Shown here: piece after piece, positions 7,839 to 15,444 of the stretch | Layout of the letters: each line of letters opens with the position of its first letter | Numbering within the stretch: position 1 is the stretch's first letter | From: Amycolatopsis oliviviridis | GTDB lineage: Bacteria; Actinomycetota; Actinomycetes; Mycobacteriales; Pseudonocardiaceae | Assembly: GCF_014654365.1 (NCBI RefSeq) | Contig: NZ_BNAY01000009.1 | Coordinates: forward strand, 367,977-431,976 | DNA length: 64,000 bases | Direction: 5' to 3' | Notes under the pieces: generated by a model | What the model was told of the DNA's origin: nothing | Seen by the model: the letters and a program-made list of their open reading frames with translations, nothing else | Databases searched by the model: none | Position numbers and translations under genes: made by a program

Positions 7839-8360
7839 ATGGTGATCAGGGAAGCGACGGAAGCCGACGCGACGGCGTGCGCGGAGATCTACGCGCCGTA
7901 TGTCACCGACACGGTGATCTCGTTCGAGACCGAGCCGCCCAACCCGGACGAGATGGCCGAGCGCATCGCCAAGGCGCAGCGAGCGCACGCGTGGCTCGTG
8001 CTCGAAGACGACGAAGGTCGCGTCGCCGGCTACGCCTACGGAGGCTCCTTCAGCGGTCGTCCGTCCTATCGCTGGTCCTGCGAGGTCAGTATCTATCTGG
8101 AACTCGGCCGCCGGAGGACCGGTGGCGGCCGCGCGCTCTATCAGGCGCTGCTGGACACGCTGGCGGCGCGCGGTTTCCGGAACTTCTGCGCGGGGATGGT
8201 GCTGCCGAACGACGCGAGCGCCGGGCTGCATCGCGCGCTGGGCTTCGAGCCGGTGGGGACCTACCGGCGGATCGGGTACAAGCACGGGGCCTGGCGGGAT
8301 GTCGCTTGGGTGCAGCTTTGCCTGCCGGAGCCGGACGGGGTTCCGGTGGAGCCCCGATAA
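7839..8360 (+). CDS. GNAT acetyltransferase, phosphinothricin acetyltransferase-like
   Basis: 173 aa. The N-terminal IREATEADATACAEIYAPYV and the middle VSIYLELGRRRTGGGRALY (acetyl-CoA binding R/GxxGxGxAL segment) followed by NFCAGMVLPNDASAGLHRALGF and GAWRDVAWVQLCL match the PAT/bar subgroup, which N-acetylates phosphinothricin, methionine sulfone or similar amino acids. The exact substrate is not known from sequence. ATG 7839 has no ribosome site but an ideal leaderless -10. Probably controlled by the divergent XRE/cupin protein. Confidence 0.88.
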   Translation: MVIREATEADATACAEIYAPYVTDTVISFETEPPNPDEMAERIAKAQRAHAWLVLEDDEGRVAGYAYGGSFSGRPSYRWSCEVSIYLELGRRRTGGGRALYQALLDTLAARGFRNFCAGMVLPNDASAGLHRALGFEPVGTYRRIGYKHGAWRDVAWVQLCLPEPDGVPVEPR

Positions 8361-8378
8361 CCCTCACCTTTCCCCGAA

Positions 8379-8500
8379 CTCGCGTGCTTGCAGGCGGATC
8401 TCGCGTGCTTGGAGGCGGAACTCGCCGAACCGGCGTCATCCGCCACCAGGCACGCGAGTTCCGGCCCTGGTCACGCGAAATCCGCCTTCAAGCACGCGAG
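8379..8500. repeat. Inverted array of 21-bp CACGCGAG repeat units (array I)
   Basis: Units beginning CTCGCG recur at 8379, 8400 and 8421 (21-bp steps). The same unit in reverse, ending CACGCGAG, recurs with 21-bp spacing around 8471 and 8492. Arms 8379-8425 and 8454-8500 are both 47 nt and pair along most of their length. The array fills the gap between two convergent genes, so it may also terminate transcription. Related arrays lie at 13744-13848 and 31049-31097. Confidence 0.75.
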
Positions 8501-8508
8501 ACACGCCT

Positions 8509-9153
8509 TCAGGACTCCAGGTACCGCAGCACGGCGAGAACCCGCCGGTTGTCCCCTTCGGACTGAGGCAGCTCCAGCTTCCCGAAGATGCTCGACACGT
8601 ACTTCTCCACCGAGCCCGCCGAAAGGAACAACGCCGACGCGATGGCCGAGTTCGACCGCCCCTCGGCCATCAGGCCCAGCACCTCCCGCTCCCGCGGCGT
8701 CAGCCCGGCGAGCGCGTCCGTCTTCCGGGTGGCGGTGAACAGCTGGCTGACCACTTCCGGGTCGAGCACGGTCTCACCGTCGGCGACCCGCCGGAGCGCG
8801 TCGAGGAAGTCCGACACCTCCGCGACGCGGTCCTTCAGCAGGTAGCCGACGCCGCCCGCGCGGTCCGCCAGGAGTTCCGTCGCGTACTGCGTCTCGACGT
8901 ATTGCGAGAACAGCAGGATCGCGCAGCCGGGGACTTCCGCGCGCAGCGCGATCGACGCGCGCAGGCCTTCGTCGGTGTGCGTCGGCGGCATCCGGATGTC
9001 CACAATGGACACGTCCGGCCGGTGTTCGCGCACCGCCGCGCACAGGCTGTCGCCGTCGGCGACGGCCGCGACGACCTCGTGCCCCCGAAGGTTCAGCAGT
9101 TCGACGAGCCCCGCCCGGAGGATGGCCGAATCCTCCGCGATCACGACGCGCAC
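8509..9153 (-). CDS. NarL/LuxR-type response regulator
   Basis: 214 aa from the GTG at 9153, preferred over an in-frame TTG at 9165 because a G-rich ribosome site precedes it. Receiver domain (1-120) has the phospho-acceptor Asp52 in VDIRMP, acidic pocket AED at 6-8, and the conserved Lys of LKDRV. The C-terminal LuxR HTH (about 145-205) has LTPREREVLGLMAEG and a recognition helix SAGSVEKYVSSIFGKL. It follows the sensor kinase gene directly, so the two form a two-component system; the signal and regulon are unknown. Confidence 0.92.
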   Translation of the reverse strand: MRVVIAEDSAILRAGLVELLNLRGHEVVAAVADGDSLCAAVREHRPDVSIVDIRMPPTHTDEGLRASIALRAEVPGCAILLFSQYVETQYATELLADRAGGVGYLLKDRVAEVSDFLDALRRVADGETVLDPEVVSQLFTATRKTDALAGLTPREREVLGLMAEGRSNSAIASALFLSAGSVEKYVSSIFGKLELPQSEGDNRRVLAVLRYLES

Positions 9154-9169
9154 GCCGCCCCCCAAGTCC

Positions 9170-10432
9170 CTATTTCCGCACTGGTATTTCCGCGCTGATC
9201 ACCGTAGGCCCTCCCGGAGGACTGTCGATGTCGAGCCCGCCGTCCACCGTCGCGAGCCGCTCGGCGATCCCGGCGAGCCCGCCGCCGCGTTCCGGCCGGG
9301 CCCCGCCTTCACCGCCGTCGCGCACGACGAGCCGCAAGGCGTCACCGACGATACCCACCTCGACCTCGATCGCGGCGGAAGTGTGCTTCGCGGCATTGGT
9401 CAGCAGTTCGGCGACGGTGAAGTAGGCGATGGTCTCGATCGACGGCGAAGGCCTGCTCGGCAGGTCCACGGTGATCCGGGCATCGATGCCGGAGCCCGCG
9501 GCCAATGTGGACAGTGCGACGTCGAGACCGGCGTCGAGCGCGGCGGGGTGGATGCCGCGGGCGAGGTCGCGCAATTCGACCAGCGCCTGTTTCGCGTTGG
9601 CGTGTGCGGCGGTGACCAGGGCGCTGACCTGCTCGATGTCGCCGCCGCCGGACAGTTCGTCCTTCGCGATGCCGAGCTTCATCGCCAGCGCGACCAGCTG
9701 CGCCTGCGCGCCGTCGTGCAGGTCCCGTTCGATCCGGCGCAGCTGCCGCGTCGCGTCGTCGACGGCGGTCGCCCGGCTGCGTTCGAGGTCGCGCACGCGC
9801 TGGGAGAGGTCTTCGGCGCCGAGGACCCCGCGCACCAGCAGCCGGTCGAGCGCGGTCAGGCCGTGCACCACCCACGGCATCGCCAGCAGCACGGCCAGCC
9901 CGGTGAGGGCGAGCGGCAGGGTGAGGGCCCAGGCGTCGACGTGGAGGTCGAACGTCGGCATGGCCTGCCCGTTCAGGGTGAACCAGAAGAACGGGTAGGT
10001 CAGCGTGCTCCCGGCGTACACGAACAGGGTCACGACCAGGAAGAACTCGATCAACGACAGGGGCAGCCGGATCAGCAGGTAGGCGATCGACCGCCAGCCG
10101 ATCGGGTCCCCGATCTTGCTCTTGATCCCGTTCCACAGCCCCGGCCGCAGCTCGGTCCGGGTGGGCCGGGTGACCGTCGTCCCGAGCAGGGCACGCGCCA
10201 GGCCGATGTGCGCGACGCCGATCAGCCGCGCGCCCGCCAGGACGCCGATGAGCACCGGCAGCCCGATGGTCAGGAGGCTCAGGGCGGTCCCGAAGAGGAG
10301 CCCGAAGACGACGAGGATGACGAGCACCAGCGTCAGCGGCGCGCCGATGATCACCCACGCCAGCTCCGCCCAGTACGCGCGGTTCAGCTGCGAGCCGAGG
10401 ACGCGCCCAGGGAGGGCGTAGCGGGTGATCAC
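9170..10432 (-). CDS. Sensor histidine kinase with putative-sensor membrane domain
   Basis: 420 aa. Four hydrophobic helices in the first 190 residues form the PF13796-type sensor domain common in Actinobacteria. The HisKA_3 dimerisation box follows, with phospho-acceptor His239 in RIERDLHDGAQAQ, then a coiled helix and an HATPase_c domain (TVAELLTNAAKH N-box, DGGEGG and GGGLAGIAERL glycine boxes). It phosphorylates the response regulator encoded 17 bp downstream. GTG start. The sensed stimulus is probably a membrane state but is not visible in the sequence. Confidence 0.9.
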   Translation of the reverse strand: MITRYALPGRVLGSQLNRAYWAELAWVIIGAPLTLVLVILVVFGLLFGTALSLLTIGLPVLIGVLAGARLIGVAHIGLARALLGTTVTRPTRTELRPGLWNGIKSKIGDPIGWRSIAYLLIRLPLSLIEFFLVVTLFVYAGSTLTYPFFWFTLNGQAMPTFDLHVDAWALTLPLALTGLAVLLAMPWVVHGLTALDRLLVRGVLGAEDLSQRVRDLERSRATAVDDATRQLRRIERDLHDGAQAQLVALAMKLGIAKDELSGGGDIEQVSALVTAAHANAKQALVELRDLARGIHPAALDAGLDVALSTLAAGSGIDARITVDLPSRPSPSIETIAYFTVAELLTNAAKHTSAAIEVEVGIVGDALRLVVRDGGEGGARPERGGGLAGIAERLATVDGGLDIDSPPGGPTVISAEIPVRK

Positions 10433-10479
10433 GGCTTCAGCTTGCCGTGGCCACCCGCCTCACGCCCATCCAGGTTTCC

Positions 10480-10680
10480 CTAGTCTTCGCGGGTTTCGTC
10501 CGCCTGCGCCCGCTGGGACGCCTCGCGCATCTCGATGACGTCCGTGAGCCAGTCGCCGGTCTCGCGGGCGATGTCCCGGATCGCGCCGGTGATGATCGTC
10601 GCGATGTTGCCGATGTGCGTGGCCGCGGACTCGGTGACCTCTTGGACCACGTCCTTGGTGCTTTCGAACTGACCGACCAT
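10480..10680 (-). CDS. Small conserved-looking helical protein of unknown function
   Basis: 66 aa, starting at ATG 10680 with AAGG 8 nt upstream; an in-frame GTG at 10689 is too close to any ribosome site. The sequence is a long amphipathic helix rich in Thr, Glu and Ala (ESTKDVVQEVTESAATHIG) without cysteines or a signal. It lies 10 bp after the fatty acid desaturase gene on the same strand, so it is probably part of the desaturase operon, perhaps as an accessory. I do not recognise the family. Confidence 0.65.
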   Translation of the reverse strand: MVGQFESTKDVVQEVTESAATHIGNIATIITGAIRDIARETGDWLTDVIEMREASQRAQADETRED

Positions 10681-10690
10681 GTCAGACACC

Positions 10691-11806
10691 TTAAGCCGCT
10701 CGGAGGGTCTTGTCGCTCTCCACGGTAGCCGGAGTGCGGGGCTCGCCGTTCCACGGCAGGGCCAGTTTCACGATCTTCTTCGCCACCGAGAACAGCTGCT
10801 TGCGCAGGGGACCGGTGTTGTACGGCAGGCCGTACTTCTCGCAGATCGCCCGCACCTCGCCCGCGATCTCCGGGTAGCGCCGTGCCGGGATGTCCGGGAA
10901 CAGGTGGTGCTCGATCTGGTGCGAGAGGTTCCCGGTCATGACGTGGAAGAGCTTGCCGCCGGTGATGTTCGCCGAGCCGAGGATCTGCCGCAGGTACCAC
11001 TGGCCCCGCGACTCGTTCTCGGTCTCCTCTTCGGTGAAGCTCTCGACGTCGGCGGGGAAGTGCCCGCAGAAGATGATCGAGAACGCCCACAGGTTGCGGG
11101 TCAGGTTCGCGGTGGCGTTGCCGAGGAAGGTCAGCGGCGCGAGCGGACCGGTCAGCAGCGGGAAGAGCACGTAGTCCTTGCCGACCTGGCGGCCGGCCTT
11201 GCGCACGATCTTCTTCAGCACCGGCTTGTTCTCGGCCCAGGTCCGCTCGCCCTTCGCGACCCTGTCGACCTCGAGGTCGTGCAGCATGACGCCCCACTGG
11301 AAGAACAGCGCGAGCAGCGTCGCGTACACCGGGTTGCCCAAGTAGTACGGATTCCACTTCTGCGCCGGGTCCATCCGCAGGATGCCGTAACCGATGTCGC
11401 GGTCCTTGTCGAGGATGTTCGTGTACGTGTGGTGGATGTAGTTGTGGGAGTGGCGCCAGTTCTCCGACGGCGCGACGGTGTCCCATTCGAACTTCTGCGA
11501 GCTCAGCGCCGGGTCACGCGTCCAGTCGTACTGGCCGTGCATGACGTTGTGGCCGATCTCCATGTTGTCGAGGATCTTCGCCACCGAAAGCGCGGCGACG
11601 CCGGCGACCCACGCGGGCGGGAAGAACCCGGCGAACAACAGCCCCCGGCCCGCGACCTCGAGCGCGCGCTGCGTCTTGATGACGTTGTGGATGTAGTCGA
11701 CGTCGACCTGGCCGAGGTCGGCGACGATCCGCTGCCGGATCTCGTCCAGTTCACGGCCGAAGTCCTCGACTTGTTGCGGCGTCAGTTTGTCCTGCAAGCC
11801 CGTCAT
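10691..11806 (-). CDS. Membrane acyl (fatty acid) desaturase
   Basis: 371 aa. Three histidine boxes of the di-iron membrane desaturases are present: HNVMHG (86-91), HSHNYIHH (119-126) and HQIEHH near residue 305. Hydrophobic pairs around 55-80 and 185-240 would span the membrane. In the best-studied actinobacterial case, mycobacterial DesA3, such enzymes introduce a double bond into stearoyl-CoA using electrons from a dedicated ferredoxin reductase; the reductase here is encoded directly upstream. An AAGGAG ribosome site precedes the ATG. Probably repressed by the divergent TetR protein. Confidence 0.92.
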   Translation of the reverse strand: MTGLQDKLTPQQVEDFGRELDEIRQRIVADLGQVDVDYIHNVIKTQRALEVAGRGLLFAGFFPPAWVAGVAALSVAKILDNMEIGHNVMHGQYDWTRDPALSSQKFEWDTVAPSENWRHSHNYIHHTYTNILDKDRDIGYGILRMDPAQKWNPYYLGNPVYATLLALFFQWGVMLHDLEVDRVAKGERTWAENKPVLKKIVRKAGRQVGKDYVLFPLLTGPLAPLTFLGNATANLTRNLWAFSIIFCGHFPADVESFTEEETENESRGQWYLRQILGSANITGGKLFHVMTGNLSHQIEHHLFPDIPARRYPEIAGEVRAICEKYGLPYNTGPLRKQLFSVAKKIVKLALPWNGEPRTPATVESDKTLRAA

Positions 11807-11819
11807 GGCCCGCTCCTTT

Positions 11820-12914
11820 CTAAGCGTTGATCTCGACGTCCCCGACCGGGACGGAGATGCAGAGCTGGATCTCTTCGTTCTCTTCGCTGGAGGTCTCGCC
11901 GGTCTTCGCGTTGCGCACGCAGCCGGAGGTCTTGATCTGGGTGCAGGAGAAGCAGATGCCCATCCGGCAGCCGTGTTCCGGGCTCAGTCCCGCGTCTTCG
12001 GCCTGCTCCAGCAGCGGTTTCCCGGAGTTCTCGAACTCGCGGCCGCTGCGCGCGAACCGAACCTGCCCTTCGGCGTTCTCGGTGTCGAAGGTGAGCGCCG
12101 GCGGCGTGAACTCCTCGGTGTGCAGGTGTGCGCCGAGTCCGTCGGCCTCGAACGCGTCGCGGACGGAATCCATCAGCGGCTTCGGTCCGCACAGGAAGGT
12201 CTCGGCGTCGGGGTACCACGGCGCGGCCTCGGCGAGGTGCTCCTTCGAGAAGAACCCGTGCAGGTCGCCGCCGGTTTTCACGTGAGTGAACGCGTGTACC
12301 ACGCGCAGGCCGGGCAGGCGGCGGGCGAGGTCGGCGAGCTCGGCGCGGTAGAGCGCGTCTTCGGCGCCGTTGGAGTAGTGCAGGAAGGCGACGTCGCCCT
12401 CGTGCTTCTCGTCGGCCAGCGTGCGCAGCATCGACAGGACAGGGGTGATCCCGCTCCCGCCGCTGAGCAGCAGGATCCGCCGCGGCCTCGGCGACGGCAG
12501 GGTGAACTCACCGTCCGCAGTGGACAGTCCGAGCACGGAACCCGTGGTGATCGTGCGGTTCAGATGCCGCGAGACGAGCCCTTGGGGGTCGGCCTTGATG
12601 GTCAGTTCCAGTGTGCCGTCGTGCTCCGAACCGGCGGGCGAGTAGCAGCGGGTCCGGCGGACGCCGTCGATCTCGACGGTCACCCGCACGTACTGGCCCG
12701 CGACGTGTCCCCGCCAGGCCCGGCTCGGCCGGATGGTCAGCGTGACCGTGTCGGGCGTCTGCCGCCGGACGCCGGTGACCAGGCCGCGGATCTCGCGGCG
12801 GACCAGCATCGGATCGACGAGTTCGAGGTAGCGGTCCATTCCGTGGGGCGTGAGCAGGGCCTCGGCCAGCGAGGCCAGCCGCCTGGCCCTGCGCGGTACC
12901 AGTGCCGTCATCAC
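11820..12914 (-). CDS. Ferredoxin reductase, electron donor for the desaturase
   Basis: 364 aa. An N-terminal helix (1-40) is followed by an FAD-binding barrel (RCYSPAGS), an NAD(P)H-binding Rossmann region (LLSGGSGITPVLSMLRTL, FLCGPKPLMDSV) and a C-terminal plant-type [2Fe-2S] domain with cysteines in CRMGICFSC plus a later Cys in GCVRN. This matches Rv3230c-type reductases that feed DesA3-type desaturases. The gene ends 13 bp before the desaturase start. GGAGAA precedes the ATG. Confidence 0.9.
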   Translation of the reverse strand: MMTALVPRRARRLASLAEALLTPHGMDRYLELVDPMLVRREIRGLVTGVRRQTPDTVTLTIRPSRAWRGHVAGQYVRVTVEIDGVRRTRCYSPAGSEHDGTLELTIKADPQGLVSRHLNRTITTGSVLGLSTADGEFTLPSPRPRRILLLSGGSGITPVLSMLRTLADEKHEGDVAFLHYSNGAEDALYRAELADLARRLPGLRVVHAFTHVKTGGDLHGFFSKEHLAEAAPWYPDAETFLCGPKPLMDSVRDAFEADGLGAHLHTEEFTPPALTFDTENAEGQVRFARSGREFENSGKPLLEQAEDAGLSPEHGCRMGICFSCTQIKTSGCVRNAKTGETSSEENEEIQLCISVPVGDVEINA

Positions 12915-12928
12915 TTTCTCCCAATTTC

Positions 12929-12946
12929 AGTGAACGCTTGTACACT
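12929..12946. promoter_or_regulatory. DesT-like operator
   Basis: AGTGAACGCTTGTACACT is an 18-bp inverted repeat with one mismatch (AGTGAAC / GTACACT arms). From memory it resembles sites bound by DesT, the TetR repressor of acyl-CoA desaturase genes in Pseudomonas. It lies 15 bp upstream of the ferredoxin reductase start and about 90 bp from the divergent tetR start, so it is well placed to repress the desaturase operon. Confidence 0.6.
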
Positions 12947-13037
12947 CAACAGTGAAGTGGTGAAGATCCCGCTTGTCAACGCGAGAGGACGGCGATGTGA
13001 CGTGGGTGATAGCGCGGAGGCGATTACGCTGTCCGTC

Positions 13038-13658
13038 GTGACAACAGAGCCCGTTTCCCGGCAGGAGCGCAAACAGCGCACCCGGCAGGCGCTGCTGGAC
13101 GCGGCACTGGACCTGGTGGCGGAACGCGGGTTCTCCGGACTGAGCCTGCGCGAGGTGGCGAAGCAGGCCGGAATCGTGCCGACGGCGTTCTATCGCCATT
13201 TCGCCTCGATGGACGAACTCGGCGTGGCGCTCGTCGAGGAGTCGATGCGCACGCTGCGCACGATGATCCGCTCCGCGCGCACGAGGCCGTCGGCGTACAA
13301 CGACATGATCCGCTCGTCCGTGCGCGTCCTGCGCGAGCACGTGCGGGCGCACGAGGACCATTTCCACTTCCTGACCAGGGAGCGCTACGGCGGCACCGGC
13401 CCGGTCCGGCAGGCGATCGGCTTCGAACTCAAGCTCTTCGTCAGCGAACTCGCCGTCGACCTCGCGCGGTTCGATTTCCTCCGCGACTGGAGCACCGAAG
13501 ACCTGCACCTGCTCGCCGACCTGATCGTGACGACCATGCTCACGACGGTGCTGGAGTTGCTCGAAACACCTTCGCGTGACGACGAGATCGTGCGCACGGC
13601 CGAACGGCGGCTGCGGTTGATCTTTCTGGGGGTGCCGAACTGGCGGAGTGTTCCGTGA
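13038..13658 (+). CDS. TetR-family regulator, DesT/fatty-acid type
   Basis: 206 aa from the GTG at 13038; TACGCT ends 7 nt upstream with no Shine-Dalgarno, so a leaderless start is likely. The N-terminal TetR HTH (about 10-55) contains LREVAKQAGIVPTAFYRHFASMDEL. The C-terminal part with HFHFLTRERYGGTGPVRQAI is the segment shared with fatty-acid-responsive TetR proteins such as DesT and PsrA, which sense acyl-CoAs. It is divergent from the reductase-desaturase operon and a DesT-like operator lies between, so it probably matches membrane lipid unsaturation to demand. Confidence 0.87.
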   Translation: MTTEPVSRQERKQRTRQALLDAALDLVAERGFSGLSLREVAKQAGIVPTAFYRHFASMDELGVALVEESMRTLRTMIRSARTRPSAYNDMIRSSVRVLREHVRAHEDHFHFLTRERYGGTGPVRQAIGFELKLFVSELAVDLARFDFLRDWSTEDLHLLADLIVTTMLTTVLELLETPSRDDEIVRTAERRLRLIFLGVPNWRSVP

Positions 13659-14026
13659 TCGGCGAAACCCTTGCTCCGTAAGGCTGGACCCGCCGTGTCG
13701 CGAAGGTGGCTTTCGCGACACGCTCGCCGACGTGATCGGACACGTGACTCGCGTGCTTGAACGCGTGACTCGCGTGCTTCGGCGCCGCACTCGATGTTAG
13801 GCCTCTGATCACGCGAGATCCGTCTTCGATCACGCGAGTGCGGCGCCGCGTCACGGCCGCTCCGACCCGCCTTATGACATCGCGCACCTGGATCGATGGC
13901 TGGATCGATCGTGATGAGCGATGTCACGGAAAGATGCCGTCCGGATACGTTCAGCCAGGAAAGTTGTCGGCTGGACGTGGTAAACAGTGCGGGTTCGTGT
14001 GGTCCTCTCCAGCGAGGAGGTCGCCT
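13659..14026. other. Intergenic region: terminator, 21-bp repeat array and GATCGATC motif
   Basis: No credible gene. It holds a hairpin with 10-bp GTGTCGCGAA / TTCGCGACAC arms just after the tetR stop (about 13695-13721), the second 21-bp repeat array, and a TGGATCGATCG word (13901-13911) that recurs at 62016-62026. The final part precedes pntA and must carry its promoter; no convincing -35/-10 pair was found. Confidence 0.6.
13744..13848. repeat. 21-bp CACGCGAG repeat array II
   Basis: GTGACTCGCGTGCTT occurs at 13744 and 13764. In reverse orientation GATCACGCGAG occurs at 13807 and 13828, a 21-bp step. CGGCGCCGCACTCG (13780-13793) pairs with CGAGTGCGGCGCCG (13835-13848). The unit sequence matches arrays at 8379 and 31049. 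Confidence 0.7.
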
Positions 14027-15145
14027 GTGGCGGCAGAAAACGAGCAGCTCACGGTCGGTGTTGTCCGGGAGACCGGACAAGGTGAACGCCGCATCGCGCT
14101 GGTTCCGAAACTCATCGAGCGCGTCTCCGGACGCGGACTGCGGGTGGTGGTGGAGCCCGGCGCGGGCGCCGGCGCGCTGCTCGCCGACGAGACCTTCGAG
14201 CAGGCGGGCGCGGTGATCGGCGATCCGTGGGATGCCGACATCGTGGTGAAGGTGGCGCCTCCGAGCGCTGCCGAAATCGCGAAGCTCAAGCAGGGCACCA
14301 TTCTCATCGGTTTCCTGAATCCACGGGGTGATCCGGAGGGGATCGCGGCACTGGAAACGGCGGGCGTGCGCGCCTTCGCCGTCGAGGCGATCCCGCGGAT
14401 CTCCCGCGCGCAGGCGATGGACGCGTTGTCGTCCCAGAGCAGCGTCGCGGGTTATCGCGCGGTGTTGCTGGCCGCGGAGAAACTCACTCGCTTCTTCCCG
14501 ATGCTCACCACCGCGGCCGGAACCGTGCCACCGGCGAAGGTGCTCGTGCTCGGCGCGGGTGTCGCCGGGCTCCAGGCCTTGGCGACGGCGAAACGGCTCG
14601 GTGCGCAGACCACCGGGTACGACGTCCGGCCCGAGGTCGGCGAGCAGGTGAAGTCGCTCGGCGCGAAATTCCTGGAGCTCGGCATCGAGGCGGTCGGCGA
14701 AGGCGGGTACGCCCGCGAGCTGACGGCAGAAGAGAAGGAAGAACAGCAGCTCAGGCTCACCGAGGCGATCACGAAGTTCGACGTCGTGATCACCACCGCG
14801 CTCGTCCCCGGCCGCAAGGCGCCCACCCTCGTCACCGCCGACGCGGTGAAGGGAATGCCCGCCGGTGGTGTCGTGGTCGACCTCGCCGGCGAGTCCGGCG
14901 GCAACTGCGAACTGACGAAACCGGGTGAGGAGGTCGTCGAGTACGACGTCACCATCTGCTCGCCGCTCAACCTCGCCGCGGAGATGCCCGCGCATTCCAG
15001 CGAGCTCTACGCGCGCAACGTCACCGAGTTGCTGGAACTGCTCGTCGACTCCGAAGGCAAGCTCGCGCTCGACTTCTCCGACGAGATCGTCGCCGGGGCC
15101 TGCGTGGCCGGGGCCGGCGGTGCCGAAGAAGAAGGGGGCGAGTGA
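14027..15145 (+). CDS. pntA: NAD(P) transhydrogenase, soluble alpha subunit
   Basis: 372 aa from the GTG at 14027, with a strong GAGGAGG ribosome site 6 nt upstream. The AlaDh/PNT N-terminal domain (VRETGQGERRIALVPK) is followed by the NAD(H)-binding Rossmann domain (VLVLGAGVAGLQALATAKRLGA) and the TTALVPGRKAP segment. As domain I of the proton-translocating transhydrogenase it exchanges hydride between NADH and NADP+, driven by the proton gradient. The membrane part is encoded separately, giving the three-gene split form. The next gene overlaps its stop. Confidence 0.95.
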   Translation: MAAENEQLTVGVVRETGQGERRIALVPKLIERVSGRGLRVVVEPGAGAGALLADETFEQAGAVIGDPWDADIVVKVAPPSAAEIAKLKQGTILIGFLNPRGDPEGIAALETAGVRAFAVEAIPRISRAQAMDALSSQSSVAGYRAVLLAAEKLTRFFPMLTTAAGTVPPAKVLVLGAGVAGLQALATAKRLGAQTTGYDVRPEVGEQVKSLGAKFLELGIEAVGEGGYARELTAEEKEEQQLRLTEAITKFDVVITTALVPGRKAPTLVTADAVKGMPAGGVVVDLAGESGGNCELTKPGEEVVEYDVTICSPLNLAAEMPAHSSELYARNVTELLELLVDSEGKLALDFSDEIVAGACVAGAGGAEEEGGE

Positions 15146-15444
15146 TGCTCGTAGGCAGCTTGGCGATCCTCGTACTCGCCGGATTCGTGGGATTCACCGT
15201 CATCTCGAAGGTGCCCAACACCCTGCACACCCCGCTCATGTCGGGGACCAACGCCATCCACGGCATCGTCCTGCTCGGCGGGCTGATCGTGCTCGGCCTC
15301 GGGGTCGACGGCGTACTGAACAAGATCCTGCTGGTGATCGCGATCGCCTTCGGCACGATCAACGTGGTCGGCGGCTTCCTCGTCACCGACCGGATGCTCT
15401 CGATGTTCAAGGCGAAGAAGCCGGAAGACGGTGGTGACAAGTGA
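15145..15444 (+). CDS. NAD(P) transhydrogenase, small membrane subunit (alpha-2 type)
   Basis: 99 aa, three hydrophobic helices, with the conserved KVPNTLHTPLMSGTNAIHG segment that forms the membrane domain next to the nucleotide-binding alpha part. ATG 15145 overlaps the pntA stop (TGATG); an in-frame GTG at 15142 is an alternative. It ends in a lysine-rich cytoplasmic tail and overlaps pntB by 4 nt. Together with PntB it forms the proton channel. Confidence 0.93.
   Translation: MLVGSLAILVLAGFVGFTVISKVPNTLHTPLMSGTNAIHGIVLLGGLIVLGLGVDGVLNKILLVIAIAFGTINVVGGFLVTDRMLSMFKAKKPEDGGDK

Noticed and set aside
8379..8500. CRISPR array
   Set aside because: Units are 21 bp with no spacers, occur in both orientations and there are no cas genes.
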